DNA from: Zygnema cylindricum
Lineage: Eukaryota; Streptophyta; Zygnematophyceae; Zygnematales; Zygnemataceae
Direction of reading: 5' to 3'
Assembly: GCA_037447655.1 (NCBI GenBank)
Contig: JBBHKE010003144.1
Location: 228,612-292,611 of the forward strand
DNA length: 64,000 bases
The notes beneath the pieces are model-generated. The model saw only the letters and a program-made list of their open reading frames with translations, searched no databases and was not told the origin of the DNA. The position numbers and the translations under genes are program-made. Of the stretch, positions 22,200 through 32,472 are shown in pieces (the stretch's first letter is position 1; each line of letters starts with the position of its first letter).

Positions 22200-23519
22200 C
22201 CCGGTCTTTAACGGTTCTTGGGCTGTGGCTGCGCTTTTCTTTTTCTAAAGCAGTATAGCGGCAAATAGGGACAGAATCAAAGATTCGCTGGTCAGTTGCC
22301 CTGTGGTCTTTTCCGTGGTAAAAATTACATATGTCCGGTAATAGTTAAAACTCTCCCGAGGAGATCCCTCTTGTCAATATCTTCACAGTATCTGTGATAA
22401 CGGGGATGTTTGTCAAGGTGACAGTGTATATAAATCCGGGAGTCTGGGTATTGACAAATGTTTATGTGTATCAGATTTGGCACTGATCGCCTATATCTCG
22501 TTGATGTGGATTTGTAGTTATGTTGTCTGTTTATTCAGAAATTTGTACCATCATCAAACATTTCTTCCTGGGTATCTTTTTTTGCAAGAAAAATTGATTC
22601 AATCGATGCTTTTAACTCTCACCATGCCTTCATTTCCCTGGTGTGACTAGGAAAGGACAAATATATTGAAGCAGTTTACCAGAAATTTTCTCGTTTTAAC
22701 ACATTGTTATATCTTTTATATTGATGCAATGGGAAACTGTTTTGTGTAATGTAAAGCATTTGGTCGAAGTGCATGCCACGTGTTTCTCCTGCCAAAAAAC
22801 TCTTGCCTGTTTCGAAAATTTCATGTATAATTGAATTCCCTGTTGTGCAATTAAAGCAACATATACAGCGTATTTGAGAGTAATTGTTTTTGTTATATAT
22901 GTTATATTTTTAATTATTTTAAAACAAGACAAATAGACATATCGCAATGCGATGTGGTGCTTGCTTGAGGATTAGCCAGGTTGTCCCATTTAAAATTTCT
23001 GCTTTTCCTGCTTTTCAAGCAGAAACAAGAGTTCTAGTGGGAGTACAAAGACCCCGGCTTCCCCGTAAATAAAGTTGGGTAGTTCATTGATATTCTTTGC
23101 TTTGTTAGCTGAGAATTGATATTGTACAAAAAGGCTACAAGAAAGCCGTGAGCAAACCTGGTCTCCTTTTCAATTTACTGATGACCAATGACTAAGTTCA
23201 GACAGCGGCAACCAATGAAAGCATATGCAACAACATTTTCTAGAAAAAAGATGCAGAACCAGATGCAAAGAAATCGTAGATTCGAACAGAATAATGCATA
23301 TATATCATGAAATTAGAGATTCTTTTATTTTTCAAATTTTACTTGATTTCCACAAATAATTAGATAGTGTGGAGGAACTCGTTACCCATGGTGATGTTTC
23401 CAGAGGTGTTCCCAAACTGAAACTTTCCATAGTCAATTTCCAACAGAAAAAAAACCGAAAGAGTGAAAACAATACGAGAAAAGTCTACAAGGTGACCGAC
23501 TGAGTACAGGACATACTTA
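22200..23519. repeat. 1.3-kb dispersed repeat, copy 1
   Basis: It aligns end to end with 29838-31217 in the same orientation with scattered differences and small indels. Both begin CCCGGTCTTTAA and end GAGTACAGGACATACTTA. Shared features include GTGTATATAAATCC, a possible TATA box, and a hairpin formed by TTTCTGCTT..AAGCAGAAA (about 22995-23025). No conserved long frame exists: the 92-codon frame in copy 2 is broken in copy 1. No inverted ends or TG..CA LTR ends are obvious. The transposon class is unknown. Confidence 0.85.
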
Positions 23520-23755
23520 TACTACATATAGCTGCTCATATTTTCACATCAAAAGTAGAAGCCTTGGCGCCAACTAGTAGGTTCGGTTCGCCTGCAACTG
23601 TCCGTCCATGGTTCGAAAATTTGAAAAATTCTGCCGGTTGGCGATTGTCGTAGATAGTGTTAGCGGCCGTCTATAAGGACGCGTGATTTTTGACGGGGCT
23701 GGGGTAGACACACGTGAAAGTGCACAGTTTCGTACAACTTTTTATTTCTGGGTGT

Positions 23756-24564
23756 CTTAGGGTATGTCCCCATATGCATAAGTAAGGGTTTTTTTTCTGT
23801 CGTTTTCCTGTAAAACTTAGCGCCGTACTACCTAAGTTGCAACCGTACGAAGGAATCGCAAATTTGTAAAGTACAATTTGCGTCATTCTCGAACTTAGGA
23901 TGTACAAAGATTTGTCGTCTTGTGTTTTTCGATCCACTTCCACGACAAAAAACGTCATCTTCAACCTTACACGTGCGATGTGTTCTAAAACTAGGTATTT
24001 TCGATTCACAAACAGGAACATGTATTCGCATGTGCCGTAATTTTAGAAAATTTCATGCGATTTCCAAGGACAAAGAAAAGTACAGAATTCGCTATGTTTT
24101 GTACGTTTGCGTTCGATAAGACAAATAAAAGTACACAGTTTGTTTGGTTTTGTCCGTTTTTGTCCAGTACGGATATTTTTTTTGCAGGGGTCTCGAAATT
24201 CCGATGCCATTTCACGTGGACCGGACAGGAGACGCGAAGGCAAAGCGCATCTTCTTCGACCGTGAAACGGCACAGGCTGGAAGGCGGTACGTCTACAATG
24301 TCACGGTAAGACATGCGACGTCACAAACACGGTAAGACATGCGACGTCACAAACAGTTCCAAAAAATAACGTGCGACAACACAGATTGTAGACGTTGACA
24401 ACCGTCACAGGAATTGTCGACGTATACAATCGTCACAAACGTAAGTTACGATTACGTTCTTACACATAGGGACATAGGGACACTTGAAAACCGGGTCCGG
24501 CGGATCCGCGCTAAAATACAAAGTAAGTTCGGTAAGCTACAAGTACATGGGGACATACCCTAAG
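23756..24564. mobile_element. 809-bp element with perfect 18-bp inverted ends
   Basis: The left end CTTAGGGTATGTCCCCAT (23756-23773) and the right end ATGGGGACATACCCTAAG (24547-24564) are exact reverse complements. If the outer TA is the target duplication, the inverted repeat proper begins GGGTATGTCCCCAT. The interior holds short open frames without a recognisable transposase, a directly repeated 26-bp block at 24304-24329 and 24330-24355 containing GCGACGTCACAAAC, and several further CGTCACA motifs. Related end sequences occur at 31215 (TTAGGGCGTGTCCCCAT) and 56947 (TAGGGGTACGTCCCCAT). It is a non-autonomous DNA transposon; a Tc1/mariner-type TA duplication is possible. Confidence 0.8.
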
Positions 24565-25838
24565 CACTTGGGGGAGTCCACGTAGCAATTGTCCTTCCGG
24601 TTCATATGCTCTGCTGTACGGTAATAAGGATGGGCCTAATGTTGTGCATGCACACCGTAACCACGTGGAACAAGCGCATTTGACGTTCGGCCCACGATTG
24701 CTTACGCAGAAAAATGTGGAGGGTCGCCACGTGGCATGCCGTTGGGACACCGCATTTCGCGCCTTTGCCACGGTTTCCTCAACCGACCTTTTCCATCTTT
24801 TAATCTCCTGCGGTTCCTGCGGACTCATTAATTTGACATCGCTTAACTTCTTATAACTCCGGGGACACTGGTCGCCTTTGGACTTGTTTCAAAAGTTTGG
24901 GATATCCTCCATCGAGCCGCTGAAGATCGGTATCGTAAGGTAATTGCTTTTTCGATATCCCATCCATGTTGTAAATTTTAGGTTTTCAGTCGTTGCTGGT
25001 TTCACTAGGAACTTTATTTAGGGTTAGCTCTTTGGCATCATGATAACCTCGTGAAAGCCTACCGCTAACATTTTTGATCCGAAACTGATCCTAAAGGTTT
25101 TTGAGAGGAAATATTCCTTTTTGTTTTTCCAAATTATCACTACCTGACTGATGAACAACACATATAGGAGCTGTAAATTTTCTGGTCAACATTATGGATT
25201 AGGACACTATATGGCATTTTATGCCTTTACATCAATTTTACAAAACATGTTGCCAATGTCTAAATTTTTGTTTATGAAGACTTTTGCTCATTTTCCCTTT
25301 TGAAATTGTAGCTGGAGCTTGCCCTTTTGAGCTTTGAGGTGAGAACATTACGGTGTTTAAAGTGACTCTGAAGATGAAAATTGATAAAGTTAGTCCATAA
25401 AACAGAGAGATTGATTTGAAGCTGGCAAAAGAGCATGGAAAAAGTCGATGACATCACTCTTCTCAATTTAACCATGCCCCTAACTTCACAAAGGATATGT
25501 TTGATTTTGATGTGCAATAATTTCATTGGATAATGTATGTGAAGGTAATTATTGACGACACTAAAAGTTCTAAAAAAGTCAAGTTGGAGGATGATAGCGC
25601 AAAAATGACAAATTTTGGAGCAAAGGCTTAGTTCAGTTTCTGTTTGTTGTACTCATCCCTAGTAGGCAAGCTAGTCCCCATGTGACAACTGAATCTGAAG
25701 GAGACCAGACACTTACATCTTGTTTGCACTCTTTTCTAAGTTTGGTGCAAAACCGAGCCCTAAAAAAGTAGTTTGGATGGAAACGAACCCGTTGGTAACC
25801 ATGCTATTATATTTCCACGTCATATGCAGTTTACCACA
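24565..25838 (+). other. Upstream region of the exon at 25839, possible promoter and leader
   Basis: This 1.3-kb stretch lies between a transposon and a probable 5' coding exon. A GC-richer segment (about 24560-24950) could hold a promoter and first non-coding exon; AAGATCGGTATCGTAAG|GTAATTG near 24931-24948 would be an acceptable donor. The rest is AT-rich. No other gene is supported. Confidence 0.3.
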
Positions 25839-26153
25839 ATGGGCTCCCTGAAGCATCTCTTTCAAAAGAATGGACGAACCGTCTATCTTCAGCTATCTTC
25901 CTATGTCTCTTTTGCCAAACAAGGTCAACGGGGATTTTCGGATGCATCTGCATCTGGAGCTTTAAGAGTCTCCCATCATCAACCTCTCCATGCTAGTCCC
26001 AGTTCAGCGCTGATAGCTTTGCGCCAGCTCAGCACTACGAATGGGCCTGTGACCCAAGACGTTGCTGAGTTGGCAGAAGTTGCTGAGGTGGCAGCTTCTG
26101 AAACGAATATTGGTGTGCGCGACATTATTATTAACCGAACACTCCATCCCAAA
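25839..26153 (+). CDS. 5' exon of a probable mitochondria-targeted protein, truncated at a gap
   Basis: An open frame starts at ATG 25839 (an upstream in-frame ATG at 25773 is also possible) and runs 105 codons to AAA|GTAAGC, a good donor. Residues 1-70 are rich in Arg, Lys, Ser, Ala and Leu with almost no acid, ending with RQLSTTNG, like a mitochondrial presequence cut before a Ser-Thr run. Then come an Ala-Glu-Val acidic helix (VAELAEVAEVAASE) and NIGVRDIIINRTLHPK. I do not recognise the family. The next exons are not visible: a gap follows at 26199 and beyond it lies a retrotransposon LTR. It could be an intact gene whose rest is mis-scaffolded, or a gene broken by the retroelement. Confidence 0.5.
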
Positions 26154-26198
26154 GTAAGCACCATCGAAAATCTATTCGTCACCTTTTCTCCATTCAGT

Positions 26199-26208
26199 NN
26201 NNNNNNNN
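26199..26208. other. Scaffold gap (10 N)
   Basis: Ten N bases between a host exon and a partial LTR. It hides the left boundary of the LTR at 26209-26934 and any further exons of the gene at 25839. Confidence 0.95.
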
Positions 26209-26934
26209 CTTCATGAGAACCTTGTCTTTTCATGTCAATTCACGAAACAGCATCGTAACTTGTCATAACATCATGTAAGTGGAATTAATCACATTAGTCA
26301 TCTAGGAGTAACGTACTACAATACTGTTCAATGCTACGACAAAGCACTTAACTGTACTTTTCTGTTCCAAGAGTACTTCCAATTTTACTATTTCTCAAAA
26401 TCTGAATAGTGCCACACTATTTTCAAATAAACTAAACTACAAAACCTTGTTTCCCAGATATATAGAAATAGAGAATCCTACATTAAATGATCCGGGTGCT
26501 TAATCAGTAGCAGTCGGTAGTATCCAGCTGACTGTCGTCGTGTAGTACGAAGCACTTGAGTCCGTACAAGTGTGCTTCTTCACTTGTGGTCCCTCGTAAA
26601 TCGTATCCGTCAATATATTATCCATCGACGACCGTTATGGTTGATCGTACCATTCATTCCCATATATTTGGTTTATATTCCGTCTGTCTGATTCAGTCAA
26701 TCCGCTCGTCAATCGCTCGACGCGTGTAAGTGGTCTTCAACGTTTTTGCGTGAAACCTGCATACCTTTTCTTCCTAACACGTGTCTTTATGACCGTACAA
26801 TACACTTACTTTCTTTTTTTTTACTGTAACAATATTTGAGGTAAGTATTACAACCTTTCATTTCTAAAATATTATAAGTCCTCATTCTCCCCTCACAACT
26901 CTATATACTGGGCTAAAGATATCCAATTTCAACA
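26209..26934 (-). mobile_element. Partial 3' LTR of copia element I
   Basis: It is homologous to the complete LTR at 53855-54867: shared landmarks are GTCGTGTAGTACGAAGCAC, CTTGTGGTCCC, GACGCGTGT, AACACGTGTC and GGTAAGTATTACAAC. The right end ATTTCAACA is the complement of a 5'-TGTTGAAAT start, followed by a purine stretch on the minus strand (polypurine tract side). The left part is lost at the scaffold gap. Confidence 0.7.
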
Positions 26935-26957
26935 CTTTAGTAAATCTTTAGACTTAC

Positions 26958-27272
26958 TCACTCACTCAGCCCAACAACCTTCCTACAGAACTGTAGTTTA
27001 GGAGCAAAAAAATGTTTGGTTAGCATGTCATCTATCATATTCTCATCCAGTAAATAACACAATTTTACAACTCTTGCAAGTACATTTTCCTTGACAAAAT
27101 GGAGTTTGACATCCATGTGTTTGCTCTTAAAGTGGTGGCTTGGGTTAGGTGCAATAGCAATGGCCGCTTGGTTGTCACACTTGATAACTTGAGGTCGAGT
27201 CTGCATGGATCTAAGTTGTTGTAAAATGGATTTAACCCATAGAAGTTTTTTGAGTACAGAAGCTGCTCCCAT
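26958..27272 (-). pseudogene. Copia element I, RNase H domain
   Basis: A minus-strand frame of 104 codons with the copia RNase H core: VLKKLLWVKSILQQL, CDNQAAIAIAPNPSHHFKSK, and HMDVKLHFVKENV. It is the C-terminus of the polyprotein, adjoining the 3' LTR. The N-terminal half of RNase H at 27300-27470 is decayed, with only scraps readable in shifted frames. Confidence 0.85.
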
Positions 27273-27476
27273 GTATTATGACTCTATTGTAGATTGTGAT
27301 GTAACCTTTTGCAACTTGCTGCTCTAACAACAGGTTCCATCTCCAATCTTTAGGACAAAGCCGGTTGTAGATTTTCGGCTTGGCATGTCCCCATAGCTGG
27401 CGCTGCTCCAAGTCTGTAGTTTTACTTCTCCGCCTCCGAGTACTAGCCTTGATCCCGAGAACCTGGAAGGTATGGT

Positions 27477-28583
27477 TTAAAACCCAATTTGCTGCTTCCT
27501 ACTCTGCTCTTTTAGGATTTTGTAGACTTTTGCTGAAGACCCCACGGTTGCTGCAACTCCGGGTCTCGTACAGTTCATAAAATATATGAGACTTCCGACT
27601 ATCTGTCTGTATGGTTTTGTGGACATAAAAGCTTCGTCCCTTGACTCTAGACTCTTGCTGACCGTTATGTCTAAGTCTGAATTTCTTCCATCCAATTTTT
27701 GTCTAAATTCAATGGGAGTTACAAAGCCTTTTGAATCCATCATCTGAAATTTTTCATGCATGTTACCTATTGCTTCTTTTTGAGTTAGCACAATCAATCT
27801 TTTATTTTTGTCTCTTTCTACCTGTGTGCCTAAGATATAATTGGCTTCACCAAGGTCCTTCATCTCAGATTTAGATCTTATGGCTGCCTTAATGCGGTTA
27901 ATTTCATCCATTGATTTGCTGATTAGAAGTAAGTCATCGACATTTATAGTAATGTAAAGTATCCCATCCTTCCCTTCTAAGACATAAACTGAATGATTTG
28001 AACTAATTCTTTTATAGAGTCCAGTCGACTAAAAACTAAGTCCAGTAAAAAACTCATCTAGCTAAATGTTCCATTATCTACGGGCTTGTTTTAGCCCATA
28101 CAAGGATTTTATCAGTTTACAAACTAAGTGTTCTTTTCTTTTCTTTTCATACATTTCAGGTTGTTTCATACATATAGTTTCCTCTGATTCTCTATGCAGA
28201 AAAATTGTTTTGACGTCCATCTGATGGACCTCCATATTTTCTATAGCAGCAAGACTCAGCAAAATTTTGACAGTAGGAAATCTAACAACTGGAGAGAAGG
28301 TTTCCTCAAAGTCAATACATTATATTTGATTCTATCCCTTTGCCACAAGTTTGGCTTTATACCTTTCAATGGTGTTGTCCGGGTTTAACTTCATCTTAAA
28401 CACCCATTTGCTCCCAATGGCTTTTCTAGCCGAAGGAAGATCCACCAGCTCCCACGTTTGCGCCTCCATAATTGACTTCATTTCCTCATTCATCGCTTTA
28501 ATCTTCTGATTTCTCTCAGGCGAGGAGAAGGCTTCATGAATTGAAAGTCTTTTTTTATATTCAAGCAAATCCATCCGATACAT
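27477..28583 (-). pseudogene. Copia element I, reverse transcriptase, frameshifted
   Basis: Three minus-strand frames collinear with copia reverse transcriptase. 28583-28332 has the [19 protein letters not shown] and KWVFKMKLNPDNTIERYKA stretches. 28262-28074 has HQMDVKTIFL and KLIKSLYGLKQA. 27911-27477 has MKDLGEANYILGTQVERD and GSLIYFMNCTRP. Stops and frameshifts separate them, and the YVDD stretch between 27911 and 28074 is only partly readable. The domain replicates the element RNA into DNA; this copy cannot encode it intact. Confidence 0.85.
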
Positions 28584-28870
28584 CTTGCTTTCATCCCTAG
28601 TTCCTGAAATTGCAACTTTTCATAGCTTACTGACAACTTGTCTTCCTCCTTTGAGGATGACTTCAAACCCTTACTTTTTACCGATGAAGTAGAGAAAAGA
28701 TTCTTTTAAAAGGCTGGTATATATAAGACATTATGGAGAGTTATTTTAACAAATTCCCCCCCACATCTACAACCAAAGATACATCACACTGAACTGAAGT
28801 TTGAACACTCATTCCTCACGCATAGTAGATATTCTTTGGAGTAGTCGGTAGAATATTCTTTGGAATATCT
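28584..28870 (-). pseudogene. Copia element I, protease C-terminal remnant fused to RT
   Basis: Read on the minus strand, KGFEVILKGGRQVVSK, a stop, then KVAISGTRDESKMYRMDLLEYK match the end of the protease region of element II (KGFLVILKGGRQVINKKG, RTRDSSKIYWMKMSEYK). In element I this runs straight into the reverse transcriptase N-terminus. The integrase, about 1.2 kb in element II, is missing. The 5' LTR, gag and upstream protease are also absent, so the element is truncated at about 28870. Confidence 0.75.
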
Positions 28871-29129
28871 TTGTGCCTTTAGACAAGATGGATGGGAGTC
28901 CACCAAATTCCAACCGAAAACCCTTGCCGAAAGATATTTCCTAACGCTTTCTCGTCACGCTCTTATTGCCATCGTTTCAACTTCGTGGTTTCGCGCGCTC
29001 ACATTTGTTGTTTTTATTTTAGCATAAAATTTTGGATCATAAAACTAAAATGAATTTGAGACTTACAACCAGATAAAAAAGAAATCCACAATGGACTGCT
29101 TTTCAAAACCCACCTCATGTTACAATATG

Positions 29130-29510
29130 TTAAACCCTAAATTAAAGTACCCTAAACACCTTAAATTCTCCCCTTCAATAACCCTTAAAGTATTGAAATA
29201 TACGACCGCTGTACGTAGATGTAAGTCCGTATAACTGAAATATACGCAAACGTACAAAAATGTACCCTAAAACACTCAAAATAATAACCGTCAAAAGTAC
29301 GAAAAAATACAGACACTGTACGTAAATGTACGATTAAAAGTTGATTGTTTAACATGAATATATGAGAATGCACAAGAATGTACCCTAAAATTCCCTAACC
29401 CCCCCTTAATAACCGTAAAAGTAATGAAATGTACCAAGACAATACCTAGATGTACGAAAATGTACGGGTACGTAGTCAGGTACGCATTTAATAATTTTTT
29501 TTCATCGTTA
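29130..29510 (-). repeat. Array of ~118-bp tandem repeat, inverted orientation
   Basis: The phrases CCCTAA, TGTACG..GATGTA and AATAACCGT(C/A)AAAAGTA repeat about every 115-120 bases. The segment is homologous to the reverse complement of 31540-31990; for example GGGTACGTAGTCAGGTACGCATTTAATAA here pairs with AAATGCGTACCTTACTTTGTACCC there. No protein is implied. Confidence 0.65.
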
Positions 29511-29574
29511 AATGTTTATTGTGCGTAGTATTCTGTAGAAATTAATGGTTTTAAGTATTTTCTAGGTCTGAATA

Positions 29575-29700
29575 GAAATAAAGAAAGCCGAGGCAGTCTA
29601 CCTCTAACTTCTCTCTCCAACTCTCAAACTTGTCGCAGTCACTGAGAAATTGGAGAGGAAGCTAGAGCCATGGCTACCTAGGCTATCCTCAGGTTTACGG
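29575..29700 (+). mobile_element. LTR end fragment, opposite orientation
   Basis: The reverse complement reads AGGTAGCCATGGCTCTAGC, TCAGTGACT..ACAAG and CAGACCTAGAAAATAC, matching the right edge of the solo LTR at 807-2137 and of the LTRs at 56976-57944 and 62283-63288. Only about 125 bp remain. The relic is in the opposite orientation to all other LTRs in the window. Confidence 0.65.
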
Positions 29701-29761
29701 GAAATTTATATCGTGGTACCACTCAAAACAGAACACGTATGCGAAAGCTTATTTACTGGCA

Positions 29762-29837
29762 CTACACCGTGAATCGTAATTAGAGTAAATAACGATAATT
29801 CGGTCGCCCTAAATTTCGACTCTATCACGTTAAATAG
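29762..29837. mobile_element. Fragment of CACCGTGAATCG-family element, interrupted
   Basis: It starts CTACACCGTGAATCGTAATTAG and continues AATTCGGTCGCCCTAAATTTCGACTCTATCACGTTAAATAG (given here only in outline), matching 56128-56205. It is cut by the start of 1.3-kb repeat copy 2, so the larger repeat probably inserted into an older MITE. Confidence 0.65.
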
Positions 29838-31217
29838 ACCCGGTCTTTAAAAGTTCTCGGGTCGTCGATGCATTTTTCTTTTTCGAAAGCAGCATAGCGG
29901 CAAATAGAGACAGAATCAAAGATTCGCTGGTCATTTGCCTTGTGGTCTTTTCCGTGGTTAAAATTACAGTTGTCCGGTAATAGTTAAAACTCTCCCGAGG
30001 AGATCCCCCTTGTCAATATCTTCACAGTATCTGTGATAACGGGGATGTTTGTCAAGGTGACAGTGTATATAAATCCAGGAGTTAGGGTATTGACAAATGT
30101 TTATGTGTATCAGATTTGGCACTGATCGCCTATATCTCGTTGATGTGGATTTGTAGTTATGTTGTCTGTTTATTCAAAAATTTGTACCATCATCAAACAT
30201 TTCTTCCTGGGTATCCTTTTTTGCAAGAAAAATTGATTCAAGAAAAATCGATGTTTTTAACTCTCACCATGCCTTCATTTCCCTGGTATGAATGGGAAAG
30301 GATAAATATATTGAAGCAGTTTACCAGAATTTTTCCCGTTTTAACACATTGTTATATCTTTTATATTGATGCAATGGCAAACTGTTTTGTGTAATGTAAA
30401 GCATTTTTGTCTTTTTTTTGGTCAAAATGCATGCCACGTGTTTCTCCTGCCAAAAAATTATGCCTGTTTCGAAAATTCCATGTATAATTGAATTCACTGT
30501 TGCGCAATTAAAGCAACATATACAGCGTATTTGAGAGTAATTGTTTTTGTTATATATGTTACATTTCTAATTATTTTAAAACAAGACGATAGACATATCA
30601 CAATGTGATGTGGTGCTTGCTTGAGGACTAGTCAGGTTGTCCCATTTAAAATTTCTGCTTTTCCTGCTTTTTAAGCAGAAACAAGAGTTCTAGTGTTAAT
30701 ACAAAGACGCCCGCGTCCCCATAAATAAAGTTGGGTGAGAGCTCATTGATATTCTTTGCTTTTGTTAGCTGTGAATTGATATTGTATAATAAAGGCTACA
30801 AGAAAGCCGTGAGCGAACCTGGTCTCCCTTTCAATTTACTGATGACCCATGTCTAAGTTCAGACAGCGGAAACCAATGAAAGCATATGCAACAACATTTT
30901 CTAGAAAAAAGATGCAGAAGCACTCCGTGAATGGAGATGCAAAGAAATCGTAGATTCGAACAGAAAAATGCATAAATATGATGAAATTAGAGATTCTTTT
31001 ATTTTTCAAATTTTACATGAGAGATGAACACTTGCATCTACCGATTTCCACAAGTAATTAGATAGTGTGGAGGAACTCGTTATCCATGGTGATGTTTCCA
31101 GAGGCGATCCCCAACTGCAACTTTCCATAGTCAATTTTCAACAGGAAAAAAAACGAAAGAGTGAAAATAATACGAGAAAAATATACGAGGTGACCGACTG
31201 AGTACAGGACATACTTA
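29838..31217. repeat. 1.3-kb dispersed repeat, copy 2
   Basis: Collinear with 22200-23519. It has small insertions relative to copy 1, for example near 30400 and 30915. Its right edge (GACATACTTA) runs directly into the start of another transposon (TTAGGGCGTGTCCCCAT), which has apparently inserted at a TA that is intact in copy 1. The 92-codon frame at 30116-30394 is not preserved in copy 1 and is not taken as a gene. Confidence 0.85.
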
Positions 31218-31612
31218 GGGCGTGTCCCCATGTAACCGATATTTTGAAACGTTATTTTGGAATTTAGCGCTGATTTTACGGTGTACTTTTCAAAGTGTGC
31301 CTATGTCAATCGTTACTTGCGCGTTCATTATTTTGAATATGTGGCAGTTGTACACGTCGCCAATACTTGCGACACCTGTAGACGCCGACAAACTGCTGAC
31401 ATTTGTAGACGCCAACGATCTCGGAACAAACTGCGGACATTTGTACGCCGCAAAGCATAGATGTCCCGTGAGCATATTACGCACGGTATAAACTAACGAA
31501 TACTACGTACGGTACGCATCATACTATGTTGAAAAGTCAATTAAATGCGTACCTTACTTTGTACCCGTACATTTTTTGTACACTTATTTACATTACCCGT
31601 ACATGTACGTAC

Positions 31613-32060
31613 TTTTTAAGGTTATTTAAGGGGATTCTTAGATTTTTAGGGTACATTTTTGTACTTCCGTATTTTCTGTATAACTACCCTCACACTTGTC
31701 ATAAATGTATGTACGTTGTCCGTATTTTTCGTACTTTTACGGTTAATTATTTTAGGGTTTGTAGGGCATTCCCGTACATTCCCGTTTTATGTTGTACATC
31801 TGCGTCACATTTGTCGTACATTTTTTTACAGTGTCCGTAATTTGTGTACGTTTTAGGGTTGTTTCTTTTAGGGTGTGTAGGGTACATTTGTCGTACATTC
31901 TCGTGTATATCTGTACATGTGCGCTACATTTTTCGTACATTCTGTTACAATGTTTGTACATTACCGTACTTTTTAGGGCTATTAAAGGGGGGATTTTACT
32001 ATTTTAGGATTTTTAGGTTACATTGCCGTGCGCTCCTTTATGTTTCAGTACGGCTGCCTT
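31613..32060 (+). repeat. Array of ~118-bp tandem repeat, direct orientation
   Basis: Units begin TTTTAGGG or TTTTAAGG near 31613, 31735, 31850 and 31970. Each carries TAGGGTACATT-like, GTACAT and TTTTTCGTAC phrases at matching offsets, giving a period of about 115-122 bases. The sequence is dense in GTAC. The same unit occurs inverted at 29130-29510. Confidence 0.7.
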
Positions 32061-32261
32061 AGATTTCCCGTTATATTTGGTTTGTTAGGGTACACTTTCC
32101 GTAAAGTATCGTACATTTCTGTTAAGCTTTCGTACATGTTAAGATATTTTTAAGATTTTCTAGGATTACGGTTCCGTATGCTTTCGCAGATGCTCGTACA
32201 GCGAAATCTACACGAATTTTACGAAAAGTATATAATCAACGAATACTACGTACTGTACAGT

Positions 32262-32472
32262 ACACCGTGAATCGCTATTAGCGTCAATGACTCTAATTGC
32301 GGTACCCGGTTTTTTTACCCAAATTCTCAAATAGAATAAATAAAAACCCTTAGAAAAAACAAATTAGAGTAAATGATTTCCTTCAAAACCCCCAAATTCC
32401 CAAATAGCGTCAATAACGCTAATTGTTTCATTACGCTATCTATTTCATTACGCTAATAGCGATTCACGGTGT
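32262..32472. mobile_element. Intact MITE with perfect inverted ends and TA duplication
   Basis: The first and last 23 bases are exact reverse complements (ACACCGTGAATCGCTATT and, at the other end, AATAGCGATTCACGGTGT). Taking TA as target duplication gives TA|CACCGTG ... CACGGTG|TA, a 2-bp TA duplication as used by Tc1/mariner-type (Stowaway-like) MITEs. The element is 211 bp or less with no coding sequence. It is nested in the larger element at 31215-32931. Confidence 0.9.

Noticed and set aside
30116-30394. A 92-codon open frame in 1.3-kb repeat copy 2.
   Set aside because: The homologous stretch in copy 1 (22480-22750) contains an early stop (GGTGTGACTAGG), so the frame is not conserved.
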